From contig JADJJR010000001.1 of the NCBI GenBank assembly GCA_016706425.1, positions 1,736,001 through 1,800,000 on the forward strand: a stretch of 64,000 nucleotides of DNA, in the 5' to 3' direction. This DNA comes from Elusimicrobiota bacterium (GTDB lineage Bacteria; Elusimicrobiota; Elusimicrobia; FEN-1173). The position numbers and the translations under genes were made by a program. This document shows positions 7,659 through 16,794 of the stretch, piece after piece; the first letter of the stretch is position 1, and every line of letters begins with the position of its first letter. The notes below the pieces were generated by a model, which was given only the letters and a program-made list of their open reading frames with translations, had not been told where the DNA came from and did no database searches.

Positions 7659-8983
7659 GATTTCCCCCGCTTGAACTTGAAATGGATGGGCACCCCGGCC
7701 AAGCCGTGTTGCGCCCGGAACACGTTATCCAGCCGCCGCTCGTAGGAGAAATGGATGTCCTCCGGCTCGAGGCTGGTTCGAAGCACGAACGTCGGGGGCG
7801 CCACGGCCACCTGGCGCGCGCTGTGGAAAACCAACTTCTGGCCCCTCTGGTTGTAGGGGCGCTCTTGGACGGTTTTCCAAAAGAACGCCGTCAACTCCTC
7901 GTCGTCGAAGCGCCGGTGGTATTCGTCGCGCGTCGCGGCCAGCTTGGCCAACAGGTCCTCGATGTGGTGGCCGGTTTTGGCCGAAAAGAACACAATCGGG
8001 CTGTGGGACAAAAAGGGCATGCCCTCGGGCGCGCGGTCGCGGTAGTACTTGGCCGTGGGCGCGTGGTCCGTCACCAGATCCCACTTGTTGACCCCCAGCA
8101 CGCAGGCGCGCCGTTTCTCGTCGATCAGCCGGCCCACGGCGACGTCCCCCTCGGTCAACCCCTCCCCCGCGTCGACCAGCAAGAGCGCCACGTCGGAACG
8201 GTCCAGGGCGCGTTCCGTCATCAGCCGGGTGAGGTTTTCCAAATTGTCCGCGCGGGATTTTTTGGCGCGCAACCCGGCCGTGTCCACCACGCGAAACGGA
8301 CGCCCGTTCCAGGCGAAGCGCGTGTCCACCGTGTCGCGGGTCGTGCCGGGGACGGCCGACACGATCATCCGCTCCTCGCCCAACAAGCGGTTCGCCAGGG
8401 ACGATTTGCCCACGTTGGGCCGCCCCACCAGGGACACCGCCACCTCGTCGGGGTCGGCCGCGTCGTCGCCGGGGAGGTCCCCGCCGATGAGGTTTTCAAT
8501 CTCCTCCAACAACACGTTGACCCGCCGACCGTGGGTCGCCGAAATCGTCACCAAACGCGAAAAACCCAGGCTCGCGAAATCGGCGAAGGCCCCGTCGCGG
8601 CCCGCGTCGTCGGCCTTGTTCACGGCCAGCACCACGCGCGACGAGCGCGGGCGCAGGAGCCGCGCGAAAGCCTGGTCCTGGGCGGTGAGGCCTTCCCCCG
8701 CGTCCACGACCCAAAGGACGGCGTCCGCTTTTTCAAGCCACGCCTCCACCTGCGCGCGCACCGACGACAAAACGTCCTCGGACCCCGGCGCGTAACCGCC
8801 CGTGTCGATCACGCGGTAGGCCCGGCCGTTCCAATGGCAAATCCCTTCGATCCAGTCGCGGGTGGTCCCGGCGATCGGCGAGGTGATGGCGCGTCGTTTT
8901 TCCGTCAGCCGGTTGAAGAGGGTGGATTTGCCGACGTTGGGTCGGCCCACCACCACGATGGTGAGGCGGGGGTCTTTGATCAC
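7655..8983 (-). CDS. der: ribosome biogenesis GTPase Der (EngA)
   Basis: A 442-residue double-GTPase needed for 50S subunit maturation. Two G domains in tandem carry P-loops GRPNVGKS at 13-20 and 187-194, each with its own DTGG/DTAG and NKAD/NKWD motifs. The C-terminal KH-like domain that contacts the ribosome (about 360-442) ends in IHFKFKRGKS. The frame is open far upstream, but GTG 8983 overlaps the pgsA stop (GTGA) and precedes the first strand directly, so I take it as the start. The der-plsY-gpsA order is conserved in many bacteria. Confidence 0.97.
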   Translation of the reverse strand: MIKDPRLTIVVVGRPNVGKSTLFNRLTEKRRAITSPIAGTTRDWIEGICHWNGRAYRVIDTGGYAPGSEDVLSSVRAQVEAWLEKADAVLWVVDAGEGLTAQDQAFARLLRPRSSRVVLAVNKADDAGRDGAFADFASLGFSRLVTISATHGRRVNVLLEEIENLIGGDLPGDDAADPDEVAVSLVGRPNVGKSSLANRLLGEERMIVSAVPGTTRDTVDTRFAWNGRPFRVVDTAGLRAKKSRADNLENLTRLMTERALDRSDVALLLVDAGEGLTEGDVAVGRLIDEKRRACVLGVNKWDLVTDHAPTAKYYRDRAPEGMPFLSHSPIVFFSAKTGHHIEDLLAKLAATRDEYHRRFDDEELTAFFWKTVQERPYNQRGQKLVFHSARQVAVAPPTFVLRTSLEPEDIHFSYERRLDNVFRAQHGLAGVPIHFKFKRGKS

Positions 8984-9543
8984 CCGAGCTCCCCGAGCCG
9001 CTGGGATCCCACCCACACGTAATCGATGGTGGACAGGACGGTCACGACGATCATGGGAAGGGTTAAAAATTTCGGCCAAGGTTGCCCGGGGAAAGTGAGC
9101 AGGGCGATGACCGTGGCCATCTGGGCGAAGGTCGTGGCCTTGCCCAAGGCGCGGGGCTCGATGCGCGGCACCCGCGTGAGGATGAACATCACGTTCCAGC
9201 CGATCAGGATGAGCAGGTCGCGGAAGAGCACCACGATAAACACCCACATGGGCGTGCGGCCCAAAAGCGCCAGGATCAAAAAGGAAGACGACAACAGGAG
9301 CTTGTCGGCCACCGGGTCGAGGAATTTTCCAAGCAGGGTTTGCTCGTTCCGCCAGCGGGCGACCGCGCCGTCCAATATGTCGGAGAGCGCCGCGAGCAAA
9401 AAGATGTAAAGGGGCCACAGGCGCTCCCCCTTGAGAAGCAGGATAACCAAAAGGGGCGTCAGAAGGAGCCGCAGGATGGTGATGCGGTTCGCCCAGGTAA
9501 GGCGCGGCCGCGGGGCCGGACCGGCTGTCGCGTGTCTCGTCAT
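8980..9543 (-). CDS. pgsA: CDP-diacylglycerol--glycerol-3-phosphate 3-phosphatidyltransferase
   Basis: A 187-residue membrane enzyme that makes phosphatidylglycerol phosphate, the first committed step to phosphatidylglycerol and cardiolipin. The CDP-alcohol phosphatidyltransferase signature DG-x2-AR-x8-G-x3-D-x3-D is exact in LDGAVARW through GKFLDPVADK near residues 59-85. About five or six hydrophobic helices surround it. It overlaps hflX upstream and der downstream by 4 bases each. Its product is the substrate of the cardiolipin synthase at 20335-21762. Confidence 0.95.
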   Translation of the reverse strand: MTRHATAGPAPRPRLTWANRITILRLLLTPLLVILLLKGERLWPLYIFLLAALSDILDGAVARWRNEQTLLGKFLDPVADKLLLSSSFLILALLGRTPMWVFIVVLFRDLLILIGWNVMFILTRVPRIEPRALGKATTFAQMATVIALLTFPGQPWPKFLTLPMIVVTVLSTIDYVWVGSQRLGELG

Positions 9544-10814
9544 TTTTTTTGTCCTTTGGAATCAGCGCCCAGGGCGCTTTCAAACCGTCCCCAATTGGAG
9601 GGGCTCAACATGGCCCGCAGGCGGGTGCCGCCGGGGGCGGATTTTTCCCCCAGCACCCGGCCGGCGGCGTAAAACAGGGGCAACAACGAACGTCGGTCGT
9701 GAGGCAAAAAAACGGTGCGCTCTTCCAACGCGGCGTCCAACCGCTTTTCCAACGCCGCGAGCAAGCGGGGCAGCCCCTCGCCCGTCCGGGCCGAAACCAA
9801 AACGTCCCCCCGCCGCTCGTGCTGAGCGCGCTGGGCGGGCGTCAAGACGTCCGCTTTGTTGTGCACCGTCAATTGGGGCAGGGCGTCGGCGGCCAAATCC
9901 TTCAGGACGTCGGTCACAACGTCGGCGTGGGTCGGCCAGGCCGGGTCCGCCGTGTCCACCACGTGAAGCAACATGTCGGCGTCGCGCGCCTCTTCGAGGG
10001 TCGCGCGAAAAGCCGCCACCAGGTGGTGCGGCAAATTCTGAATGAACCCCACGGTGTCCACCAGGAGGGCCATCCGCCCGCCCGGCAACTTGACCCGCCG
10101 GGTGGTGGGATCCAGGGTCGCAAACAAACGGTCATCGGCGTAAACGTCCGGCGCGGGGCCCGTGTTCAGGGCGTTGAGCAGGGTCGATTTGCCCGCGTTC
10201 GTGTACCCGACCAGCGCGATCAGGGGCAGGGGCGTCCGCCGCCGGTTGTCGCGCCGCAGGGCGCGCTGACGGCCCACGGCTTCCATTTCCTGTCGAAGAC
10301 GGACGATGCGCTCGCGGATCCGCCGCTGGCTGATTTCCAATTTCCGCTCGCCCGGCCCGCGGGTGCCGATGCCGCCGGTTTGCTGTTCGAACCGGCCGAA
10401 TTTTTCGGTGGCCCGGGGCAGAAGGTAATTCATTTGGGCCAACTCGACCTGCAACTTGCCCTCGCGCGTGCGCGCCCGCTGGGCGAAAATATCAAGGATC
10501 AGGCGCGTGCGGTCGATGATTTTGGCCGGCACGATCTCCTGCAAATTCCGTTGCTGGGTGGGCGATAATTCCGCGTCGACCACCACGGCGCTCAAGCGGG
10601 CCTGGCGCGCGAGGTTCGCGATTTCCTCGGCCTTGCCCCGGCCCATCAATGTGGCGGGGTCCGGGCGGGCGCGCTCCTGGATGATTTCCGCCACGGCCGT
10701 CCCGCCGGCGGTCTCCAACAACCGCTTCAGCTCGGCGAGGGACGCCTCTTCCCGGGGTCCGGCGCCCTTCGCCCACACCCCGACCACCGCCGCGCGTTCC
10801 ATGTTGGCTGTCAT
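9540..10814 (-). CDS. hflX: ribosome-associated GTPase HflX
   Basis: A 424-residue Obg-class GTPase that splits stalled 70S ribosomes. The N-terminal HflX domain contains RPDPATLMGRGKAEEIA and the glycine-rich GGIGTRGPGERKLE linker; the G domain has GYTNAGKSTLLNAL, a DTVGFIQNLP switch and NKAD. The C-terminal domain is short. I start at ATG 10814, one base after the miaA stop; ATG 10802 is an alternative. The miaA-hflX order matches enterobacteria, where hfq lies between them; hfq is absent here. Confidence 0.96.
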   Translation of the reverse strand: MTANMERAAVVGVWAKGAGPREEASLAELKRLLETAGGTAVAEIIQERARPDPATLMGRGKAEEIANLARQARLSAVVVDAELSPTQQRNLQEIVPAKIIDRTRLILDIFAQRARTREGKLQVELAQMNYLLPRATEKFGRFEQQTGGIGTRGPGERKLEISQRRIRERIVRLRQEMEAVGRQRALRRDNRRRTPLPLIALVGYTNAGKSTLLNALNTGPAPDVYADDRLFATLDPTTRRVKLPGGRMALLVDTVGFIQNLPHHLVAAFRATLEEARDADMLLHVVDTADPAWPTHADVVTDVLKDLAADALPQLTVHNKADVLTPAQRAQHERRGDVLVSARTGEGLPRLLAALEKRLDAALEERTVFLPHDRRSLLPLFYAAGRVLGEKSAPGGTRLRAMLSPSNWGRFESALGADSKGQKK

Positions 10815-10815
10815 T

Positions 10816-11784
10816 TTACTTTTTTGGGCGACGCATTTCGTCGGCGATCGCCGCGGCGTCCAGCGGCGGCGTGACCGTCCACCACCGGACGGGCTCGGCG
10901 CGGAACCAGGTGCGCTGTCGTTTGACGTAGAGGAGCGTCTGCCGCAGGAACGCCGCCTCAAAGGCGACGCGACTCATCCCGCCGCGAACGCAGACCGCGC
11001 CTTCCCGATACCCCAGGGACTGAAAGGCCGGAGCGTCGGGGGAAATTCCCGCCGCGAGCAACGCCGCGCATTCTTTCAGGACGCCGGGCGCCATGGCGGC
11101 GCACCGCGCGGTCAAGACAACCCGGTGGACCTCCGGCGGCAGGACGAGGCCCGTCCACTCAAAATCCCACTCGGCGGGACGGGTTTCCTTGGCCTGCCAG
11201 TCCGAAAGCGGCCGGCCGGTCCGCGCGTGGACTTCGAGGGCCCGGAGAACGCGCTGCAAATTGTTGGCGGGGATGGCCCGCGCGGCCACCGGATCGACTT
11301 GGGACAGCAGGGCGTGCACGTGGTCCCGCCCCCGCGCCGCCGCGAGTTCTTCCCAGGAGCGGCGCAGGGATTCGTCCCGGGGCGGCAGGGGGGCCAACCC
11401 CCGCACCAACGATCGGAGGTAGAGCCCCGTTCCGCCGACGATGATCGCCGGCGTCCCGCGGCGGGCCAGGTCCGACAAAACGACCGCAGCCTCCTTGACA
11501 AAACGTCCGGCGGTGAACGGTTCCGTGGGATCGGCCACGTCCACCAAATGGTGCGCCACCCCGGCCGCCACGTAGCGCCGCCCCGCGGCCGTGTCCCGCC
11601 ATTCGCCCTCCGGCTTCGCGGTCCCGGCCGACAAACCCCGGTACACCTGGCGCGAGTCGGCCGAGATGATTTCCGCCCCGAGGGCGCGGGCGAGGGCCAG
11701 GGCCACGGCGCTCTTGCCAACGCCCGTGGGCCCCACCAAGATCCGAACCGGCTGCCCGCCGGGCCGCCGGGGGTCGGCGAACAT
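10816..11784 (-). CDS. miaA: tRNA dimethylallyltransferase
   Basis: A 322-residue enzyme that adds a dimethylallyl group to A37 of tRNAs reading codons starting with U. The P-loop GPTGVGKS is at 18-25, then SADSRQVYRG, the GGTGLYLRSLVRGL block, and the RVLRALEVHARTGRPLSDWQ insertion domain. QRTWFR near the C-terminus is also a family signature. ATG 11784 overlaps the permease stop by one base (TGATG). Confidence 0.97.
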   Translation of the reverse strand: MFADPRRPGGQPVRILVGPTGVGKSAVALALARALGAEIISADSRQVYRGLSAGTAKPEGEWRDTAAGRRYVAAGVAHHLVDVADPTEPFTAGRFVKEAAVVLSDLARRGTPAIIVGGTGLYLRSLVRGLAPLPPRDESLRRSWEELAAARGRDHVHALLSQVDPVAARAIPANNLQRVLRALEVHARTGRPLSDWQAKETRPAEWDFEWTGLVLPPEVHRVVLTARCAAMAPGVLKECAALLAAGISPDAPAFQSLGYREGAVCVRGGMSRVAFEAAFLRQTLLYVKRQRTWFRAEPVRWWTVTPPLDAAAIADEMRRPKK

Positions 11785-12587
11785 CAATAATGTCCCAGGG
11801 TCCCGTCGGCGCGGGCGCGGCGGACCGCCCGGCCGAAGGTGAAGACGCCCAGGGGCCAAATGACGACGATGAAAACCGAGAGCCAAACCAATTGAGGGAC
11901 GATGACGTTCCACCCCGCGCCCATCAACAGCGTTTGCCTCAAACCCTCCAGCGCGTGGGTCATGGGAATAAAAAACGCGGCCCGTTTGAGGCCGGGCGGC
12001 AAAGCGGCCAAGGGGAACAGCACCCCGCCCAACAAGTTGCTGGTCGCCTCCATGATCCAGGTGACGGGGTTGCCCCGTTTGAAACGCATGATGAACGACG
12101 CCGCGAAAACGCCCAGACCCATGAAGGCCAACAGCGTGAGGACCAAAACCGCCAAGGCGGGCGCGAGCCGGGTTTGGGAAAGGCGGAACCCGAAAAAGGC
12201 CGCGCCGACCCCCAAATACAGCGCCACCCGGACGGTGGCGTAAAGAAAATCCCAAAGGGACGACCCGATCAAGAAACGCGGCGTGCTCACCGGCGTGACC
12301 AACAGCGGCTCGAGCGTGTTTAAAAATTGCTCCTGCCGAAGGGATTGGGAAAACGAATTGAGGCCGACGTTCTGGTAAGCGGCGAAGGCCACGCCGATCA
12401 ACACGAAAGCGAAGTAGTCCCCCCCGTAGGCCCGCAGAAAGGGCGCGGCCGCCGCGCCGAACATTTTGGCCACGTAGTAATAGGTGGCGGCGGTAAAAAA
12501 AACGCCCAGCAGGTCCATGACGAAACCGAGTTTGTAGGACGTGTGGATGTTCGCGTCCCGCCGGAAAAACGCCCAGAGGGTCCTCAC
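11784..12587 (-). CDS. ABC-2 type transporter permease
   Basis: A 267-residue integral membrane protein with about six helices in the ABC-2 pattern, paired with the ATPase gene it overlaps (GTGA). The segment NPVTWIMEATSNLLGGVLFP followed by LPPGLKRAAFFIPMTHALEGLRQ is the typical ABC-2 loop found in drug, polysaccharide and lipid exporters. GTG 12587 gives RTLWAFFRRDANIHTSYKLG as N-terminus, normal for this family; the open frame upstream is a shadow of the ATPase. The substrate is unknown. Confidence 0.9.
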   Translation of the reverse strand: MRTLWAFFRRDANIHTSYKLGFVMDLLGVFFTAATYYYVAKMFGAAAAPFLRAYGGDYFAFVLIGVAFAAYQNVGLNSFSQSLRQEQFLNTLEPLLVTPVSTPRFLIGSSLWDFLYATVRVALYLGVGAAFFGFRLSQTRLAPALAVLVLTLLAFMGLGVFAASFIMRFKRGNPVTWIMEATSNLLGGVLFPLAALPPGLKRAAFFIPMTHALEGLRQTLLMGAGWNVIVPQLVWLSVFIVVIWPLGVFTFGRAVRRARADGTLGHY

Positions 12588-13333
12588 GCGACGGGCTCCG
12601 TCATTTGATGGAAAAACCGCTCGATGTGGAAACGCGGGTCCGCCGCCCGCGCCGCCGCCACCGATCCGACGAAACGCACTTTTCCCTCGGCCAGAACCAC
12701 CCAGCGGTCGGAGATTTTTTCGGCGTCTTCCAGGTGGTGGGTCGAGACGATCACGGTTTTCCCCTGTTCGCCGACCCATCGGTCGCGAATCACCACGCGC
12801 AGGCGCGCGGCGAACAGGGGGTCGAGATTTTGGTGGGGTTCGTCCAAGATCAACACCGCCGGGTCGTGCAGGGCCGCCCGCGCCAGAAGGAAGCGTTGTT
12901 TCTGCCCGCTGGAGAGCTCGCGGTGGGGGCGGTCGAGGGACCCGGACAAATCCAACAACGCGTCCAGCGCCGCCAACCGACGGTCGAATTCCGCGCCGGT
13001 CATCCCGTACATTTGACCGTAAAACCACAGGTTGAGTCGTCCGGACAGGCGCCCGTAAAACGATTGATCCTCGGTGGAGGCGAAGCCGATGCGCCGTTTG
13101 GCCCAATCCAAGGACCGGTGGACGTCCCGGTCGCCCAACCGGACGCGCCCTCCGTCGGGGATCAACAGCGTGGCGATGCTTTTGAGGAGGGTGGTCTTTC
13201 CGGACCCGTTGGGCCCGAGCAGGCAAAGGAGACCCCCGGCCGGGACCGAAAAAGAAACGCCGCGCAGCGCCGCCCGGCGGCCGGAGGCGGTTGAAAAATA
13301 TTTCGAGACGTTTTCCAGAACCAGCGGCAACAC
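12584..13333 (-). CDS. ABC transporter ATP-binding protein
   Basis: A 249-residue ATPase subunit of the exporter. Walker A is GPNGSGKT at 40-47, the signature loop is LSSGQKQR, Walker B is VLILDEPHQNLDP, and the switch His is in VSTHHLED. The signature is LSSGQ, not the strict LSGGQ, a mild variant. GTG 13333 begins 7 bases after the HD-GYP stop; the upstream sequence has no ribosome-binding site, so translation may depend on coupling. It drives the ABC-2 permease encoded directly downstream. Confidence 0.95.
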   Translation of the reverse strand: MLPLVLENVSKYFSTASGRRAALRGVSFSVPAGGLLCLLGPNGSGKTTLLKSIATLLIPDGGRVRLGDRDVHRSLDWAKRRIGFASTEDQSFYGRLSGRLNLWFYGQMYGMTGAEFDRRLAALDALLDLSGSLDRPHRELSSGQKQRFLLARAALHDPAVLILDEPHQNLDPLFAARLRVVIRDRWVGEQGKTVIVSTHHLEDAEKISDRWVVLAEGKVRFVGSVAAARAADPRFHIERFFHQMTEPVA

Positions 13334-13340
13334 GGAGGGG

Positions 13341-14333
13341 TTATCGACTTTTCATCCACCAGCGTTGGGCGCGCAACTCCAATCGCAGGCGGGCGTCGTC
13401 GGTTTCAATTTGGGTTTCGTCCACGGCGTCCGTCACGTAGAGGAGGGGACGGGCGCCCAAGTTGACGCGGCGGGGGGCGTCGACGCGGGCGCCGTTCTCA
13501 TCGATCAACACCCAAACCTTGGGCCGCAGGGGTTGGCCGGGATTCACGGTGAGGACGCGGCCGATTTCGCCGGAATTGAGGCGGACGTAGGTCCCCGGGG
13601 GGTAAAACGACAGCGCGTCCAACAAAAGCCGCAGAAGCTTGCCGTCGTAGACGCCGGGCGCCTCCTCCACCATGCGCCGCAGGACCTCGTGCGGCAGAAC
13701 GCGCGGCCGCCAGGGCCGGCCGTGGCTGAGGGTTTCGTAAATGTCGACCATGTGGATGATTTTGGCGAAAGAATGGATTTGGTCGCCTTCCAGCCGCTGG
13801 GGATAGCCCCGTCCGTCGGTGCGCTCGTGGGATTCCCCGATGACGCGGCGGACGGTGGCTTTGATGTCCCCTTCCGGGAGAGAAAATTGGTCCAAGACCT
13901 TTTGCCCTTCCCCCACGTGGGACTTTAAGGTCTTGTATTCCTCATCGGTCAAGCGGGTGGGTTTGGCCGCGAGTTCCATGTGGGAGGACAAACCGACGTC
14001 GTGAAGAAACGCGCAGAGCCCCAGGGTGACCAAATCCTCCTCCCCCAGTTCCGCGCCAAGACCCACCCGGACGGCCAGAATCGTGACGTTGGGGATGTGG
14101 CCAAAAATAAAATGATCCATCACCGACCGCTCGGCGAGGGACAATATCTCCGCGTCCCCGCCGCGCACCAGACCCACGATTTTTCGAACCGTGTTTTCCG
14201 GCCACGGCAAATGAGGCGGGGCGTCCCCTTCGGGCGTCCGGTAAATTTCCCGGGCGAGGGCGACGGCATCCCCGTAGACGTCCGCGGCGCGGGGGCGCTC
14301 CGTTTCGGGGGCGGGCGCTTCCGTTTCCGCCAT
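13341..14333 (-). CDS. HD-GYP domain protein with altered metal-site residues
   Basis: A 330-residue protein whose middle (about 95-230) is an HD-GYP fold, the family that degrades cyclic di-GMP. CAFLHDVGLSSH corresponds to the HD motif, normally HDIGK; the Lys is Leu here. ESHERTDGRGYP corresponds to HHExxDGxGYP; the first His is Ser. The remaining His, Asp and Glu are kept. A C-terminal domain (PPGTYVRLNSGEIGRVLTVN) is common in this family. Loss of the two residues could alter metal binding or nucleotide choice. It starts immediately after the GH94 stop, so signalling may be tied to glycan use. Confidence 0.88.
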   Translation of the reverse strand: MAETEAPAPETERPRAADVYGDAVALAREIYRTPEGDAPPHLPWPENTVRKIVGLVRGGDAEILSLAERSVMDHFIFGHIPNVTILAVRVGLGAELGEEDLVTLGLCAFLHDVGLSSHMELAAKPTRLTDEEYKTLKSHVGEGQKVLDQFSLPEGDIKATVRRVIGESHERTDGRGYPQRLEGDQIHSFAKIIHMVDIYETLSHGRPWRPRVLPHEVLRRMVEEAPGVYDGKLLRLLLDALSFYPPGTYVRLNSGEIGRVLTVNPGQPLRPKVWVLIDENGARVDAPRRVNLGARPLLYVTDAVDETQIETDDARLRLELRAQRWWMKSR

Positions 14334-16778
14334 TTATCGCGCCGGCCCCACGCGCACCTGGACAACGTTCGTTTTTCCCGGCGCGACAGGCAGGATGTCC
14401 CCCGTCAGTTCCTTGTCGTTGAAAAGGATTTTTTGGCCGCCGGCCGGCAATTTCGGGTCCCGGCGGATGGTGATGCGGTAGGTCCCGCCCCGAAACACCC
14501 GGGTCGCCTCGGCCTCGTTCCAGGGCGGCGGCAGGCAGGGACGCACGCGCAACCCCTCCCATTCGGGCCGAATGCCCAGGAACCATTCGGTGGAGATCCG
14601 GTAAAGCCACGCCGCGGACCCCGTGTACCAGGTCCATCCGGCCCGGCCGGGGGTGGGCGATCCCGGTCCGTCGACATTGCCGGGCGTCACGTAGGGTTCC
14701 GCCCGGTACAAATCCGGCTCCTTGGCGCCGCGAACCACCGGGCTCATCCGCTGGTACAGCTCCCAGGCTTTGCGGGCGCGGCCGAGCGAACACTCCATTT
14801 GCAACGCCCAAACGGCGGCGTGGAAATAAACACCGCCGTTTTCCCGGGTGGTCGGGGAATAGCGGGTCAAATAGCCGACGCGCTCGTCGGGCACGGTGTA
14901 AGCGGGCGTGAGCAAGAGCGGGCCGTGGGGCCCGTACAGGTGCTTTTCCAGGGATTTCAAGACGGCGTTGCGCCGGGCTTCCGAGGGCACGACGTCGTTC
15001 AAAATGGCCCAGGTTTGGCAGTTGAGATAAATCTTCCCCTCTTTGTTGAGGTGGGACCCCAACGGCGCTCCGTCGTCGGTGGTGGCCCCCTTGTACCAGG
15101 CCCCGTCCCAACCGTGGCGGTTGACGGCGTTCTTCAACTTCTCCGCCGCCTTGCGGTAACGCGCGGCGCGCGCCTTTTCCCCCGCCGGGATCGCTTTCTG
15201 CGCCACGGCGCGGTCGATGGTTCCCGCCCAATCGCGAAGAATTCCGTACAAGAAGTGCCCCATCCACACGCTTTCGCCTTTGCCGCCGATGCCGGCGCCG
15301 TTCAGGCCGTCGTTCCAATCGGCTTCGCCCATCAAGGGCAGGCCCCGGGGCGACAGGCGCGCGAGCGCCTTGTCGATGGCCCGGACCGCGTGGTCGTACA
15401 TCGGACCGCTCGTTTCTTTCCGTTCACCGGGCCGACGGGCGAAGGGGACCTCTTCGCCCAAAAGGTCCCAATGGGCGGTTTCTTTCAAATAATTGACCAT
15501 GACGAAGGGCAACCACAGAAGATCGTCGGAATACTTCGAAGGCAGCCCCTCCTCGGAGAGCGGATGCCACCAGTGGTACACGGTGCCGTCGGCGAATTGG
15601 TGCCGGGCGTGCAGGTGGATTTGCCGGCGCGTGCCCGCGGGATCGAGCGGCAGGAAAACCTGGCTGTCCTGCAACTGGTCGCGGAACCCGTAAGCGCCGC
15701 CCGTTTGATAATAGGCGGTGCGCCCCCAGAGGCGGGCGGAAAGGGCCTGGTATTTGAGCCAGGTATTGGTCAGCAAATTAAAACCGCGGTCCGGGGTTTT
15801 CACGGGGAAAGCGGCCATGTATTTGTCCCAGAACATTTCCGTGCGGCCCCAGGCGTTGTCCACCTGGGAAAAGTCCATGAACCGACGGGACTTGACCAAG
15901 GCCTGGCTTTGGGATTCGGCCGCTCCGACGGTGAACAGCACGCTCCGCTCCTGCCCGGCCTTGAGGGCGACGGGAACGCAGAGGCTCGCGATGCCGTCGT
16001 CCCATTTCCCGGTCGTGGGCCCGACATAGCGGCCTTCTTTCAACGCCGCCGGCGCGCGCAGGGTGCCGTAGTTGCCGAGGAACGCCTGCTTGTCGCCGCT
16101 AAACGCGCGAACCGGCGCGTTGACGGCGTGCCAGGCGACGTGGTCCCAGGTGCGGTTCCACAATTGCCCCCGGCTGTTTTTCAAGGGCGACAGGCGTTTT
16201 TTGGCCAGCAGCACGCGCCCGTGGTCGTGGATCGCCGTCTCGATGAACGTGCGGTGGAATTCCCGGTGTCCATCCGGCGATTCGCCGAGGTTCCATTCCA
16301 TATAAGTCCACAACGACAAAGACCGCGCGGTCTTGCCCACGTTCTTGATCCGCAACCGCCACACTTCCAGGGGCTCGTCGTGGGGCACGAACACCAGCCA
16401 TTGGATCTGGATGTCGTTCACCCGCGAATTGATGATGGTGTAACCGACGCCGTGAATGACCTCGTAGCTCTGCGGGCGCGCCTGGACCGGTTGCCAACCC
16501 ACCGACCAGAACTTGCCCGTCTTGTCGTCACGGACGTAGATGTGGCGTCCCATGAAATCTTGGATCAAGTCCTGGTTCCAACGGGTGATCCGGTTCATGG
16601 AGGCGTGGTGCAACCAGCTGTAGCCCGCGCCGGTCTGGGACATGGCCACGCCGTAGGTGCCGCTCGACATGATGTTGACCCAGGGCCGGGGGGTGTCCGG
16701 ACGGGTGATGATGTAACTCGCCCCGTCTTCGGAAAAATGCCCGTACGGGGTTTTGAAAGGGAAAGTCGGTTGTTTCAC
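14334..16778 (-). CDS. GH94 glycoside phosphorylase (cellobiose/chitobiose phosphorylase-like)
   Basis: An 814-residue phosphorylase that would split a beta-linked disaccharide with phosphate, giving sugar-1-phosphate. The N-terminal beta-sandwich starts with YGHFSEDGASYIITRPDTP and MSSGTYGVAMSQTGAGYSW, both family hallmarks. The alpha-barrel holds YQTGGAYGFRDQLQDS near 357-372 and the catalytic loop GEADWNDGLN at 484-493, whose Asp is the general acid. There is no signal peptide, so it acts in the cytoplasm. GTG 16778 follows TAGGAGG. The GH35 gene ends 16 bases upstream, so the pair may process an imported oligosaccharide. The exact substrate cannot be read from sequence. Confidence 0.93.
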   Translation of the reverse strand: MKQPTFPFKTPYGHFSEDGASYIITRPDTPRPWVNIMSSGTYGVAMSQTGAGYSWLHHASMNRITRWNQDLIQDFMGRHIYVRDDKTGKFWSVGWQPVQARPQSYEVIHGVGYTIINSRVNDIQIQWLVFVPHDEPLEVWRLRIKNVGKTARSLSLWTYMEWNLGESPDGHREFHRTFIETAIHDHGRVLLAKKRLSPLKNSRGQLWNRTWDHVAWHAVNAPVRAFSGDKQAFLGNYGTLRAPAALKEGRYVGPTTGKWDDGIASLCVPVALKAGQERSVLFTVGAAESQSQALVKSRRFMDFSQVDNAWGRTEMFWDKYMAAFPVKTPDRGFNLLTNTWLKYQALSARLWGRTAYYQTGGAYGFRDQLQDSQVFLPLDPAGTRRQIHLHARHQFADGTVYHWWHPLSEEGLPSKYSDDLLWLPFVMVNYLKETAHWDLLGEEVPFARRPGERKETSGPMYDHAVRAIDKALARLSPRGLPLMGEADWNDGLNGAGIGGKGESVWMGHFLYGILRDWAGTIDRAVAQKAIPAGEKARAARYRKAAEKLKNAVNRHGWDGAWYKGATTDDGAPLGSHLNKEGKIYLNCQTWAILNDVVPSEARRNAVLKSLEKHLYGPHGPLLLTPAYTVPDERVGYLTRYSPTTRENGGVYFHAAVWALQMECSLGRARKAWELYQRMSPVVRGAKEPDLYRAEPYVTPGNVDGPGSPTPGRAGWTWYTGSAAWLYRISTEWFLGIRPEWEGLRVRPCLPPPWNEAEATRVFRGGTYRITIRRDPKLPAGGQKILFNDKELTGDILPVAPGKTNVVQVRVGPAR

Positions 16779-16794
16779 AGAAGCCTCCTAGGGA

